Assembly: GCF_019443745.1 (NCBI RefSeq)
Contig: NZ_CP050948.1
Location: 806,001 to 870,000, forward strand
Length of the DNA stretch: 64,000 nucleotides
Direction: 5' to 3'
Source of the DNA: Iamia sp. SCSIO 61187
GTDB taxonomy: Bacteria > Actinomycetota > Acidimicrobiia > Acidimicrobiales > Iamiaceae
Shown: in pieces, positions 1-8,693 of the stretch
How the letters are laid out: every line of letters begins with the position of its first letter
Position numbering within the stretch: the first letter of the stretch is position 1
Program-made: the position numbers and the translations under genes
Notes under the pieces: model-generated
Database searches by the model: none
Told to the model about the DNA's origin: nothing
Seen by the model: the letters and a program-made list of their open reading frames with translations, nothing else

Positions 1-43
1 CGGTGCACCTCCGTGCTGGGTTCGACGCTGCGCTGCGCCTCGG

Positions 44-325
44 TCAGGCGCCGCCGCCGGCGGCGACGATGTCGGTGCGGACCCGCTCGACGGCCGTGCG
101 CAGCTCGCCGAGCTGGGTGAGGGCCTCGTTGAGCTGGGTGCGGGTGTTGGGCCAGCCGCTGCGGAACGTGCCGGCGTGGCGGCCGTCCCAGACGCTGGGC
201 TCGGACAGGGTGTCGCCCTGGGCGATCAGGTCGCGCAGGGTGTCAGCCAGGCTCCCCGTGATGATCGTGCCCATCTTGTTGGACGCGGCCTCGGCCTCGG
301 GGGTGGTGAGGACTCTTCCACTCAT
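44..325 (-). CDS. WXG100 (ESAT-6-like) family protein
   Basis: A 93-residue protein of the length typical for WXG100 type VII secretion substrates. The central W-D-G (in VWDGRHAG) fits the W-x-G turn between two helices, and the flanking segments are heptad-like and Ala/Leu/Glu rich. The ATG at 325 gives the usual family length; the frame stays open upstream, but that stretch is compositionally unlike the domain. It lies 160 bp downstream of the FHA-FtsK ATPase on the same strand, as expected for a substrate next to its EssC/EccC-type motor. Membership rests on length, motif and neighbour. The rest of the locus, if any, would lie left of the window. Confidence 0.8.
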   Translation of the reverse strand: MSGRVLTTPEAEAASNKMGTIITGSLADTLRDLIAQGDTLSEPSVWDGRHAGTFRSGWPNTRTQLNEALTQLGELRTAVERVRTDIVAAGGGA

Positions 326-468
326 CGTGCGGTCTCCGTTGGTTCCGGGTGTCGGGTCCGGCGGGGATGCCGGCGGTGACGTTTCGATACCCTTCATGCA
401 TCTCGTGAAACCTCCGACCTTCCTGATGCTCCGGGGAGGCCCCCCACCCGTCCGATCGGTCGCCCTGT

Positions 469-485
469 CCGGGCGCCCCGCCCGG
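469..485 (-). terminator. Hairpin directly after the type VII ATPase gene
   Basis: A perfect 7-bp GC stem (469-475 with 479-485) with a 3-nt loop abuts the stop codon of the ATPase gene. There is no T tract, so it could act as a terminator or as a 3' stabiliser between the ATPase and the WXG100 gene. Confidence 0.4.
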
Positions 486-3400
486 TCAGACCTGGGCGAC
501 CTGGAGGAGCTCGAGGTCGCCGCCCCCGCAGAGGTAGCCCCGGCCCGGGCCGATGGCGGTCGTCGTGCGGCGGGGGAGGCGGACCGACAGGAGGTCGCCG
601 TCGAGGTCGATGTCGGGTTGGAGGAGGAGGCCGGCCCGGCTCTGGCGCAGGGTGCGGGTCCAGTGCGAGTAGAGGCCCCGCAGGGTGTCGGCCCGCCCGG
701 CGCAGAGCACCACGACGTCGGGCCGCCCCAGCACCCCGGGCATGACCGCGCCGTCGGGGTCCACCGTCTCGACGTCGTCGACGAGGAGCAGCACCGGGCT
801 CCCGTCGCCCGGTCCGTCGAGGGCGGGCCCGAGCCCGTCGGCCAGGGCGTCGGGGCTGATGACCGGGCCGAGGCTCCCGTCGCGCCCGAGGCTCGAGCGC
901 CGCCCGGCCACGACGACCGTCCGCCAGCCGGCGTGCCCGGCGCCGGCGCCGGCGACGGCCAGCGCCGTGGTCCGCCCCGACCGGGCGGGGCCGGCGACGA
1001 GGGCGTGCTCGCCCTCGTAGAGGACGAGGCCGGCGGGGCCGAGGGTCCGCTCGCTGATCCCCAGGGGCAGCCGCCGGGGCGAGCCCGCCAGGTCGACGTG
1101 GTCGACGACGGTCGCGACGGGGACCTGGCGGGGGAGGGCGCCGATGCCCGTCGGCGGCCGGCGCAGGGTCGGGACGGCGCCGGCGATGGCGGCGATGGCG
1201 GCGTCGACGCCCTCGGCCGGTCGGGCGACCTGGACCTCCAGGTGGCGCTCGACGTCGAGGGCCCGGCCGGGGACGAACTCGGGCAGCTCGGCGCCCCGGA
1301 AGCCGCCCTGGCTGTAGTCGAGGTCGTCGCCCAGCTTGAACAGGAGCTGCTGGCGGACGAGCGACCGGAGCGGTCCGGGGAGGGCGGCGCTGCGGTCGGC
1401 GGTGGCCGCGATGTGGATGCCGAGCTCGGGGCCCTCGGCGAAGACGCGGGAGAAGCCCTCCAGCACCGGGCTGATGGCCTCGTCCCACTCGGCCCGGAAG
1501 GGGGCCACGCCGTCGAGGAGGACGAGGATCCGCGGCTCGCTGGTGCGGGGCGAGCGGAGGGCGCGCCGCCGTTCGGCCTCGGCCCGCAGCCACGTGACCA
1601 GGCGGGCCTGGCGCTCGCGGTCGTTGGCGGGGACGACGGCCCCGGTGTGGGGCAGCGCGGCCAGGGCCTCGAGGTCGCCGGTGCCGTAGTCGAGGGCGTA
1701 CAGGTGGAGGTCGTCGGGCCCCGTCGCCCGGGCGGCGGCGACGGCCACGCTGAGCAGGGCCGTGGTGGTCCCGGAGCCCGGCAGCCCGACGAGGAGCAGG
1801 TTCCCGTCGTCGGGCGACCACCCGACGGGGACCTGGGTCTGGTCCTCGGGCGTGTCGGCCAGGGCGAAGGTGACCTCGGCCCCGGGGGCCGACAGCGGCG
1901 CGGCCGGGCCGGCCTGCTGCTGGAGGGTGGCCAGGTCGAGGTCCGGGGGCAGCGGGTCGGGCCAGGGTCGGCGGGGGGCGGGCCGGCCCGACGCAGCGTG
2001 GGCCTCGATGCAGGCGTCGACGAGCAGGGCCAGGTCGCTGGGCCCCTCGGTGCGCTCGACCGCGTTCGTCCCGCCACCCGTGCCGCCCGCCGACGGTCCG
2101 CCCCCGGCACCGGCTCGGTTGGCGCGGAAGGGTCGCACCTCGACCGCGCCGTGGGTCCCGCGCGACACCCCGGTGCTCAGCGCCGTCTGGACGGGGATGA
2201 CCTCGCCCGGGCCGAACCGGGCCAGCGCCCGACCGGGCTGGTTCCGGCCGATGCGCGCCGCGTCGGCCACGTCGATGACGTCCTTGGAGTCGCCGGCGTC
2301 CTGCACCCGCAGGGCGATGCGGAGGTTGGTGTTGGCCTTGATGTTGTCGTTGACGGCCCCGCTCGGTCGCTGGGTGGCGAGGACCATGTGGACGCCGAGG
2401 CTGCGGCCCCGCTGGGCGACGCCGACGAGTGACTCGACGAAGTCGGGCAGCTCGGCCTTCAGGGTGGCGAACTCGTCGATGACCACGACGAGGCGGGGGA
2501 GGGTGGGGCGGTCGCCGGCCGGCAGCCGCCGGTAGGCGGGCAGGTCGGGGGCGCCGGCGTCGCGCAGGACCCGCTCCCGGTAGCGCAGCTCGGCCTCGAG
2601 GCAGCGCAGGGCGCGCTCGGCCAGGTGGGCGTCGAGGTCGGTGACCATCCCCACGGTGTGGGGCAGGCGAGCGCAGCGGTCGAAGGCGCTGCCCCCCTTG
2701 AAGTCGACGAGGACGAACGTGCAGTGGTCGGGGGAGGAGCCCGCCGCCAACCCCGCGACCAGCGATCGCAGGAGCTCGGACTTGCCCGAGCCCGTCGTCC
2801 CCGCCACCAGCCCGTGGGGGCCGTCGCGCACCAGGTCGAGGCTGAGCACCCCGTCCTCGGACACGCCGATGGGGCCCACCAGGTCGGGGTCGGTGCCGCC
2901 GGCGGACCAGCGGGCGGCGATGTCGCCGGCCGTGGGGGGATCGAGGCCCAGGAGGGGGAGGAGGGCGACGATGGGCGGGAGGCCGGCCCCGGCCACGTCC
3001 AGCTCGGGGTCGTCGAAGCGGGCCAGCCCCCGGGCCGTGCGGCGGGCGGTGTCCTCCGAGATCCCGCACGCCAGGACGTCGTCGACGCGGACGCCGGATC
3101 GCACGTGGTGGACGCGGGCGGTGCCGTCCTCGTCGGCGATCTCGACCACGGTCGTGCAGCTGGCCGGCAGCTGGTCCTCGGTGGCGGCCAGCACGATGCC
3201 GGCCACGTTCCCGGCCCCGCCCCGCAGGACCGAGCGCACCGGCGCCCGCCGCCCCTCGATCAGGGCCTCGTCGTCGACGACCACGAGCCGGGTCGGCCCC
3301 CCGCGGTCGGCCGCCAGCTCGTGGCGGGCCTCGGACCGTCGGGTCTCGGACGCCTCCAGCAGGGCCTTGCACACGGCCTCGGCGGCGTCGGGGTCGGCGG

Positions 3401-4805
3401 TGATGAGCCGGCCCCCGGAGCCGCCGGGGTCCAGCGTGTGGGGCAGCCACTTGGCCCAGTCCCAGTCGCCGGCCCGGTCGGCCGCGCTGAGCACCAGGGC
3501 GGGGAGGTCGGCCGGGCCGTGGAGCACGGCGGCCTGGGCGACCAGCGAGCGACCGACGGCGAGCACCGCCGACCGGGGCCCGACCACGCCCACCACGCCG
3601 CCCTCGGCCAGGTCGACGAGCACCGGTGTGTCAGCGATGCGGCTGGCCGTGCGGATCGCCTCCCGCACCTCGTCGGGCTGGTTCCGGCGATCGCCGTGCA
3701 CCGGGGGCGTCCACGCCTCGGCGCCGATCCCGGCGCGGAGGTGCAGCCAGTCGCCGTGACCGGGGCGCCGCTCCCACAGCCGGACGCTGGGCTCCTCGAC
3801 GCGACGGAGCAGCTCGGCCGGGTCGGGGATCTCGTCGGCGCGCCGGGCCCGCTCCTCCCCGGCCAGCCCGTCGAGCCTGGCGGCCAGCTCGGCCACCTCG
3901 CGCCGGAAGCGAGCCTCGTCCCTGCGCCGGCCCTTCCGGCCCCGACGCCTCGAGTCGATGGCGTTGCCGATGATCATCACCGGGCTCAGCAGCAGGAAGA
4001 GGGCGAACATCAGCTGCTTGGTGACGAGCACCATGACGCCGCCGAAGAGGATCGGGGCGACGATCGACATCACGCCGATGGCCGAGGTGCCGGTGCTCTC
4101 CTTCACCGCGGTCGGGGTGTCGACCGCGTCGGGGGGCTCCGGGGGCGCCGGGCGGGGCGGGCGGTTGAAGGGGACGGTGGCCCCGCCCCGCCCCGGTCCG
4201 GTGGCCAGGCCGGCGGGGTGGTCGTCGTCGATCGGCGGACGGACGGCCACCTGCACGGCACCCACCCGGGCGACCTGCCCCGGGGCCAGGGCCCGGGGCC
4301 GGTCGGCGACGGCCCCGTCCACCCACGTCCCGTTGAGCGAGCCGGCGTCGACCAGCGTGGCCCGTCCCTCGTCGTCGACCTCGAGGGTGGCGTGGTGGGC
4401 CGAGACGGTGTCGTGGCCGATGGCCAGGGTGGGGGTCTCGCGGCCCAGGGCCCACGAGCCCGGCCCGACCCGGCTGCGGGCGCCGGCGTCGAGCCCCCCG
4501 ACCACGGCCACCTCCAGCTCCCCCGACGGGGCGGTCGGCCCGCCGGCGGGGATCTGGGGCCGGTCGCCGTCGCGGGGGGCCCACCCCGGTGACGGCGAGG
4601 GGACCAGCCGCACGGCGGCACCCGAGCGGATCCCGGCCCGGTCGAGCCTCCGGTCGGCGGGGACGAGGTCGCCCTCGGCCTCCAGGGCCACGTCGGTCCG
4701 GCCGCCGGTGAGCGCCGTGACCAGGTCCGACACGGTGGCGTCGGGGTCGTGGACGACGACGTCGAGCTCGTGGACCCGACCGCGGTCGGAGAGGACGATC
4801 TGCAT
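486..4805 (-). CDS. FHA-FtsK/SpoIIIE type VII secretion ATPase (EssC/EccC-like)
   Basis: A 1439-residue membrane motor that would power export of WXG100-type substrates. Order of parts: a short YukD-like N-terminus; an FHA domain around residues 100-165 (ALGRE, then SAHH, then GSLNGTWVDG); two adjacent membrane segments near 243-282; then three tandem FtsK/SpoIIIE domains. The first has an intact Walker A (GTTGSGKSE, about residue 667), a Walker B ending VVVIDEF and a following LATQRP. In the second (GLPGSGTTT, about 1005) and third (GPARSGRTT, about 1267) the P-loop Lys is replaced by Thr or Arg, so only the first looks catalytically complete. The FHA N-terminus resembles Firmicutes EssC more than mycobacterial EccCa/Cb. 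No eccB, eccD, eccE or mycP homologue is in the window. Confidence 0.9.
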   Translation of the reverse strand: MQIVLSDRGRVHELDVVVHDPDATVSDLVTALTGGRTDVALEAEGDLVPADRRLDRAGIRSGAAVRLVPSPSPGWAPRDGDRPQIPAGGPTAPSGELEVAVVGGLDAGARSRVGPGSWALGRETPTLAIGHDTVSAHHATLEVDDEGRATLVDAGSLNGTWVDGAVADRPRALAPGQVARVGAVQVAVRPPIDDDHPAGLATGPGRGGATVPFNRPPRPAPPEPPDAVDTPTAVKESTGTSAIGVMSIVAPILFGGVMVLVTKQLMFALFLLLSPVMIIGNAIDSRRRGRKGRRRDEARFRREVAELAARLDGLAGEERARRADEIPDPAELLRRVEEPSVRLWERRPGHGDWLHLRAGIGAEAWTPPVHGDRRNQPDEVREAIRTASRIADTPVLVDLAEGGVVGVVGPRSAVLAVGRSLVAQAAVLHGPADLPALVLSAADRAGDWDWAKWLPHTLDPGGSGGRLITADPDAAEAVCKALLEASETRRSEARHELAADRGGPTRLVVVDDEALIEGRRAPVRSVLRGGAGNVAGIVLAATEDQLPASCTTVVEIADEDGTARVHHVRSGVRVDDVLACGISEDTARRTARGLARFDDPELDVAGAGLPPIVALLPLLGLDPPTAGDIAARWSAGGTDPDLVGPIGVSEDGVLSLDLVRDGPHGLVAGTTGSGKSELLRSLVAGLAAGSSPDHCTFVLVDFKGGSAFDRCARLPHTVGMVTDLDAHLAERALRCLEAELRYRERVLRDAGAPDLPAYRRLPAGDRPTLPRLVVVIDEFATLKAELPDFVESLVGVAQRGRSLGVHMVLATQRPSGAVNDNIKANTNLRIALRVQDAGDSKDVIDVADAARIGRNQPGRALARFGPGEVIPVQTALSTGVSRGTHGAVEVRPFRANRAGAGGGPSAGGTGGGTNAVERTEGPSDLALLVDACIEAHAASGRPAPRRPWPDPLPPDLDLATLQQQAGPAAPLSAPGAEVTFALADTPEDQTQVPVGWSPDDGNLLLVGLPGSGTTTALLSVAVAAARATGPDDLHLYALDYGTGDLEALAALPHTGAVVPANDRERQARLVTWLRAEAERRRALRSPRTSEPRILVLLDGVAPFRAEWDEAISPVLEGFSRVFAEGPELGIHIAATADRSAALPGPLRSLVRQQLLFKLGDDLDYSQGGFRGAELPEFVPGRALDVERHLEVQVARPAEGVDAAIAAIAGAVPTLRRPPTGIGALPRQVPVATVVDHVDLAGSPRRLPLGISERTLGPAGLVLYEGEHALVAGPARSGRTTALAVAGAGAGHAGWRTVVVAGRRSSLGRDGSLGPVISPDALADGLGPALDGPGDGSPVLLLVDDVETVDPDGAVMPGVLGRPDVVVLCAGRADTLRGLYSHWTRTLRQSRAGLLLQPDIDLDGDLLSVRLPRRTTTAIGPGRGYLCGGGDLELLQVAQV

Positions 4806-4945
4806 AGGCCGGCGCTTCTTACCCGCTCGGACCGGGCCCCACCGACCTCCCCCTCCGTCCCGGGGACGATGGTGGGGGCCCGGGCGCCCGGGAACGTCCC
4901 CGGTACGCCTGGGGGTGGGGAGCGGTGCGTCGGTAGGTTGGGGGC

Positions 4946-5650
4946 ATGGCCGAGCCCCTCGCCCCCGCCACCGGGCAGGGGGTGGTCCACCTGTTCTGGA
5001 AGGTGCCCACCCCCGGCTCCCCGGTGCCCCCCGCCGACGTCGATGCCGTGCGCATCGCGGTGAAGGCGGCCGAGGCCGACGGCGTCCAGGTCGTCCCCGT
5101 GGCCATGCTCGGCCACAAGGCCGACCTGGCGACCATGGCGCTCGGCACCGACCTGTGGCGGCTGCGCCGGCTCCAGACCGAGCTGGCCGCGGCCGGGCTG
5201 GTCCTCGTCGACTCCTACGTGTCGCTCACCGAGCTGTCGGAGTACGCCCCCGACACGGTCTCCGAGGGCCAGCGCCGGGTCCGCCTCTGGCCCCAGCTCC
5301 CGCCCGAGGGCAAGACGGCGTGGTGCTTCTACCCGATGTCGAAGCGGCGCTGGGTCGGCGCCAACTGGTTCACCCTCTCCTACGACGAGCGCCGCGAGCT
5401 GATGATGGAGCACGGCGCGTCGGGACGGAAGTTCGCCGGCCGCATCGTCCAGCTGGTCACCGGGTCCACCGGCCTCGACGACCACGAGTGGGGCGTGACG
5501 CTCTTCGGCGTGCACCCCGACGACCTCAAGGAGGCCGTCTACACGATGCGCTACGACCAGGCCTCGGCCCACTACGGCGACTTCGGCACCTTCTACACGG
5601 GCATGGTCGCCGGCCTCGACGAGGTGCTCGACCGCGTCGGCCTCGGCTGA
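4946..5650 (+). CDS. hemQ: Coproheme decarboxylase (chlorite dismutase family)
   Basis: A 234-residue cytoplasmic enzyme that converts Fe-coproporphyrin III to heme b, the last step of the coproporphyrin-dependent route in Actinobacteria and Firmicutes. Family hallmarks are visible: FYPMSKRR, the W-F-T-L-S-Y-DERRELMMEHG block, and GSTGLDDHEWGVTLF followed by the AVYTMRYDQASAHYG block that lines the heme pocket. It is divergent from the type VII ATPase across 140 bp, and the acetyltransferase follows 24 bp downstream. It is remote from hemE-hemH-hemY (59.3-62.7 kb), but the four genes make one coherent pathway. chdC is the alternative name. Confidence 0.95.
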   Translation: MAEPLAPATGQGVVHLFWKVPTPGSPVPPADVDAVRIAVKAAEADGVQVVPVAMLGHKADLATMALGTDLWRLRRLQTELAAAGLVLVDSYVSLTELSEYAPDTVSEGQRRVRLWPQLPPEGKTAWCFYPMSKRRWVGANWFTLSYDERRELMMEHGASGRKFAGRIVQLVTGSTGLDDHEWGVTLFGVHPDDLKEAVYTMRYDQASAHYGDFGTFYTGMVAGLDEVLDRVGLG

Positions 5651-5674
5651 CCGCCCCGAAGCCCGGTCGCACCC

Positions 5675-6172
5675 GTGGCCCTCGTGGTCCGCACGGCCAC
5701 GGCCGAGGACTGGCCCGCCATCTGGCCCATCTGGCGCCAGGTCGTCGCCGCCGGCGACACCTACGTGTGGGAGCTCGACGCCATGACCGAGGACGACGCC
5801 CGCGCCGCGTGGATGCTCCCGCCCCCGGCCGAGGTGATGGTCGCGGTCGACGACGCGGGCGTCGTCGTCGGCACGGCCGAGGTCCGGCCCAACCAGGTCG
5901 GCCGGGGGAGCCACGTGGCCAACGCCAGCTTCATGGTCGACCCGGCGTGCGCCGGTCGGGGGATCGGCCGGGCCCTGGCCGAGGCCGTGCTCGAGCGGGC
6001 CCGCGCCGCTGGCTACCGCGCCATGCAGTTCAACGCCGTGGTCGCCTCCAACGTCCGTGCCATCGCCCTGTGGCGATCGCTCGGCTTCACCGTCGTGGGC
6101 ACCGTCCCGGGCGCGTTCCGCCACGCCGAGCGGGGCGAGGTCGACCTCCTCGTCATGCACCGGTGGCTCTGA
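5675..6172 (+). CDS. GNAT family N-acetyltransferase
   Basis: A 165-residue GNAT-fold protein that should transfer an acetyl group from acetyl-CoA. It starts VVRTATAEDWPAIWPIW, reads ANASFMVDPACAGRGIGRAL (acetyl-CoA binding Q/RxxGxG/A as CAGRGIGRA), then FNAVVASNVRAIALWRSLGF, typical of phosphinothricin/L-amino acid acetyltransferases. The GTG at 5675 is chosen because the domain begins at once. It is 24 bp behind hemQ and probably co-transcribed. Substrate unknown. Confidence 0.85.
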   Translation: MALVVRTATAEDWPAIWPIWRQVVAAGDTYVWELDAMTEDDARAAWMLPPPAEVMVAVDDAGVVVGTAEVRPNQVGRGSHVANASFMVDPACAGRGIGRALAEAVLERARAAGYRAMQFNAVVASNVRAIALWRSLGFTVVGTVPGAFRHAERGEVDLLVMHRWL

Positions 6173-6280
6173 GCGGCCCACCGCCACGACAGGCTCGACC
6201 TCGATGTGTGAACAGCGCGTGACCGCGTGCGTCCACCATCAGCCGGCGGGCTGATCGCGGAGTATGGTCCGCCGATCTTG

Positions 6281-7651
6281 ATGAGCGAACCCTCTACACC
6301 ATCGACGCGCCGGACCGGGATCGTTTTTCTCGTCGTGCTCCTCGCGCTGCTGGCCCTGGAGCTCGTCGGCGGCGCCCCCGCGGGTGCGGCCGGGTCCGAC
6401 CCCGGCGTGGCGACCCAGGCCGAGGAGCCGGCGGCCCCCACCGTCCGCGGCACCCTCGAGAACAAGAAGGGCACCCGCGACCGGTCCGACGACGAGCCCG
6501 TGCCGGACGTGACGGTCGTCCTCCTCGACGAGGGCGGCGACGAGGTCGCCGAGACCGAGTCCGACGACGAGGGGGCGTGGGAGATCGAGGCCCCCGGGCC
6601 CGGCACCTACAGCGTCCAGCTCGACCAGGACACGCTCCCCGACGGCGTGGGCCTGACCGAGCGGCCCGACACCACGGTCCAGCTCGCCCCCGGCGACTCG
6701 CAGATCCAGATCTTCCAGCTCGGCGCCCGCACGCGGAACGTCACCAGCGCCTTCGACAAGTTCCTCCAGCTCGGCTTCACCGGCATCCGCTTCGGGCTGA
6801 TCATCGCCATCGCCGCCGTCGGCCTGTCGCTCATCTTCGGCACGACGGGGCTCACCAACTTCGCCCACGGCGAGATGGTCACCTTCGGAGGCATCGCCGC
6901 CTGGTACGCCAACGTCGACTGGGGCCTCCCGTTCATCCCCGCCGCCCTCGTGGCCATCGCCGCCGGCGCGGGTGGGGCGGCCGCCATGGAGGTCGGGATC
7001 TGGCGTCGGCTGCGTCGCCGCGGCGTGAGCCTCCTGGCGATGATGGTGGTGTCGATCGGCCTCTCGATCGTGCTGCGGTACGGGTTCCAGATGTTCTTCG
7101 GCGCCAGCCCGCGCGTCTACGCCGCCTACCAGGAGCAGGACCCCATCATCGTCGGCCCGGTGCGGATGGCGCCCCGCGACCTGTGGAGCATCGGGATCAT
7201 CCTCGCCGTGCTCGTGGCGGTGGCGTTCGTCCTCCAGCGGACCCGCATCGGCAAGGCCATGCGCGCCGTGGCCGACAACCGGGACCTGGCGGCCTCGTCG
7301 GGCATCGACGTCGACCGGATCATCCTCTTCGTCTGGGTGCTGGGCGGGGGCCTGGCCGCCCTCGGCGGCCTCCTCTTCGCCCTCAACGAGCGCATCTCGT
7401 TCAACAGCGGGTTCAGCCTGCTGCTGCTGATGTTCGCCGGCATCACCCTCGGCGGCCTGGGCACGGCCTACGGCGCCCTCGTGGGCTCGTTCATCGTGGG
7501 CATGTTCATCCAGATCTCCACCCTCGACATCAGCGAGTCCATCCCCGGGGTCCCGCCCAACCTGAAGAACGTGGGCGCCCTGCTGGTCCTCATCCTCGTG
7601 CTCCTGGTCAGACCCCAGGGCATCCTCGGCCGGGCCGAGAGGGTCGGGTAG
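6281..7651 (+). CDS. livH: Branched-chain amino acid ABC permease LivH with an N-terminal extracytoplasmic beta domain
   Basis: 456 residues from the ATG at 6281. After a signal-anchor-like hydrophobic segment (residues about 12-35) comes an acidic stretch of about 105 residues resembling a carboxypeptidase-regulatory/SpaA-type beta sandwich (VRGTLENKKG, PVPDVTVVLLDEGG, GTYSVQLD). Only from about residue 165 does the LivH permease begin (GLIIAIAAVGLSLIFGTTGLTN, the LivH entry motif), continuing with about eight membrane segments to the C-terminal RPQGILG. Ordinary LivH is about 290-310 residues and lacks this domain. First gene of livH-livM-livG-livF; livM begins 4 bp after its stop. Confidence 0.9.
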   Translation: MSEPSTPSTRRTGIVFLVVLLALLALELVGGAPAGAAGSDPGVATQAEEPAAPTVRGTLENKKGTRDRSDDEPVPDVTVVLLDEGGDEVAETESDDEGAWEIEAPGPGTYSVQLDQDTLPDGVGLTERPDTTVQLAPGDSQIQIFQLGARTRNVTSAFDKFLQLGFTGIRFGLIIAIAAVGLSLIFGTTGLTNFAHGEMVTFGGIAAWYANVDWGLPFIPAALVAIAAGAGGAAAMEVGIWRRLRRRGVSLLAMMVVSIGLSIVLRYGFQMFFGASPRVYAAYQEQDPIIVGPVRMAPRDLWSIGIILAVLVAVAFVLQRTRIGKAMRAVADNRDLAASSGIDVDRIILFVWVLGGGLAALGGLLFALNERISFNSGFSLLLLMFAGITLGGLGTAYGALVGSFIVGMFIQISTLDISESIPGVPPNLKNVGALLVLILVLLVRPQGILGRAERVG

Positions 7652-7655
7652 CGGC

Positions 7656-8693
7656 ATGGACTGGAGCCTCATCCTCGAGAACGGCCTCAAGGCGCTGGTG
7701 GGCACCGACGCCGTCGTGTTCGCCCTGGCGGCCATCGGCCTCAACGTGCACTTCGGCTACACCGGCCTCGTCAACTTCGGGCAGGTGGCCTTCCTGGCCA
7801 TGGGGGCCTACGGCATCGCCATGGGCGTCGTCACCTTCGGCCTGTCGATGTGGCTGGCCATCTTCCTGGGGCTCTTCGCCGCCGTGGTGCTGGCCGTGCT
7901 CCTGGGCCTGCCCACGCTCCGCCTGCGGTCGGACTACCTCGCCATCGTCACCATCGCCGCCGGTGAGATCGTGCGGCTGGTGCTCCGCTCGGCGTCGCTG
8001 CGCGGCACCACCGGCGGGTCCGACGGCCTCCAGGCCTTCGCCGACCCGTTCTTCGACATCAACCCCCTGCCCGGCCGGGGCGACGGGGTGGCCTTCGGGC
8101 CCATCCACCTCGGCGAGGGCGGCTACGGCCTGTTCAACATCACCTTCGGCCCCAACACGACGTGGGTCCTGATCGTCGGCTGGACCCTGGTGGGGCTCAC
8201 GTCACTGATGGTGTGGGCCCTCATGCGCAGCCCGTGGGGTCGGATCGTGAAGTCGATCCGCGAGGACGAGGAGGCCGTCCGCAGCCTGGGCAAGAACGTC
8301 AACTGGTACAAGATGCAGTCGCTGATCCTGGGCGGCGTGATCGGTGCCATCGGCGGGGTCATCTTCGCCATCTCCCGCCAGTCCGTGCAGCCCGACAACT
8401 ACTCGACCGCCCTCACCTTCTTCGCCTACACGGCGTTGATCCTCGGGGGCACGGCCCGCATCTTCGGGCCCATCGTGGGCTCGATGCTGTTCTGGTCGCT
8501 GCTCTCGTTCACCGACGTGACCCTGCGCCAGGCCGTGGCCAACGACCTCATCCCCGGCGACTTCCTCACCGGGACCCGTGTCGGCATCCTCCGGTTCATC
8601 CTCGTGGGGCTGGGGCTCATCTTGCTCATGGTGTTCCGACCACAGGGCATCTTCGGCGACAAGAAGGAGGTGGCCATCGGTGAGCGGGGCTGA
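7656..8693 (+). CDS. livM: Branched-chain amino acid ABC permease LivM
   Basis: A 345-residue inner-membrane permease, partner of LivH. The N-terminal FALAAIGLNVHFGYTGLVNFGQVAFLAMGAY is the LivM signature, followed by RLRSDYLAIVTIAAGEIVRL and the LMRSPWGRIVKSIREDEEAVRSLGKN coupling loop that contacts the ATPase. It ends MVFRPQGIFG like other family members. The ATG at 7656 follows livH by 4 bp. Its last 14 bases overlap livG, implying translational coupling. Confidence 0.95.
   Translation: MDWSLILENGLKALVGTDAVVFALAAIGLNVHFGYTGLVNFGQVAFLAMGAYGIAMGVVTFGLSMWLAIFLGLFAAVVLAVLLGLPTLRLRSDYLAIVTIAAGEIVRLVLRSASLRGTTGGSDGLQAFADPFFDINPLPGRGDGVAFGPIHLGEGGYGLFNITFGPNTTWVLIVGWTLVGLTSLMVWALMRSPWGRIVKSIREDEEAVRSLGKNVNWYKMQSLILGGVIGAIGGVIFAISRQSVQPDNYSTALTFFAYTALILGGTARIFGPIVGSMLFWSLLSFTDVTLRQAVANDLIPGDFLTGTRVGILRFILVGLGLILLMVFRPQGIFGDKKEVAIGERG

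Noticed and set aside
3-4592. Very long plus-strand frames (e.g. 3-2432 and 2625-4592) opposite the type VII ATPase gene
   Set aside because: They are antisense shadows of a GC-rich gene. Their Gly/Arg/Pro/Ala-dominated text matches no domain, while the minus strand shows intact FtsK motifs.
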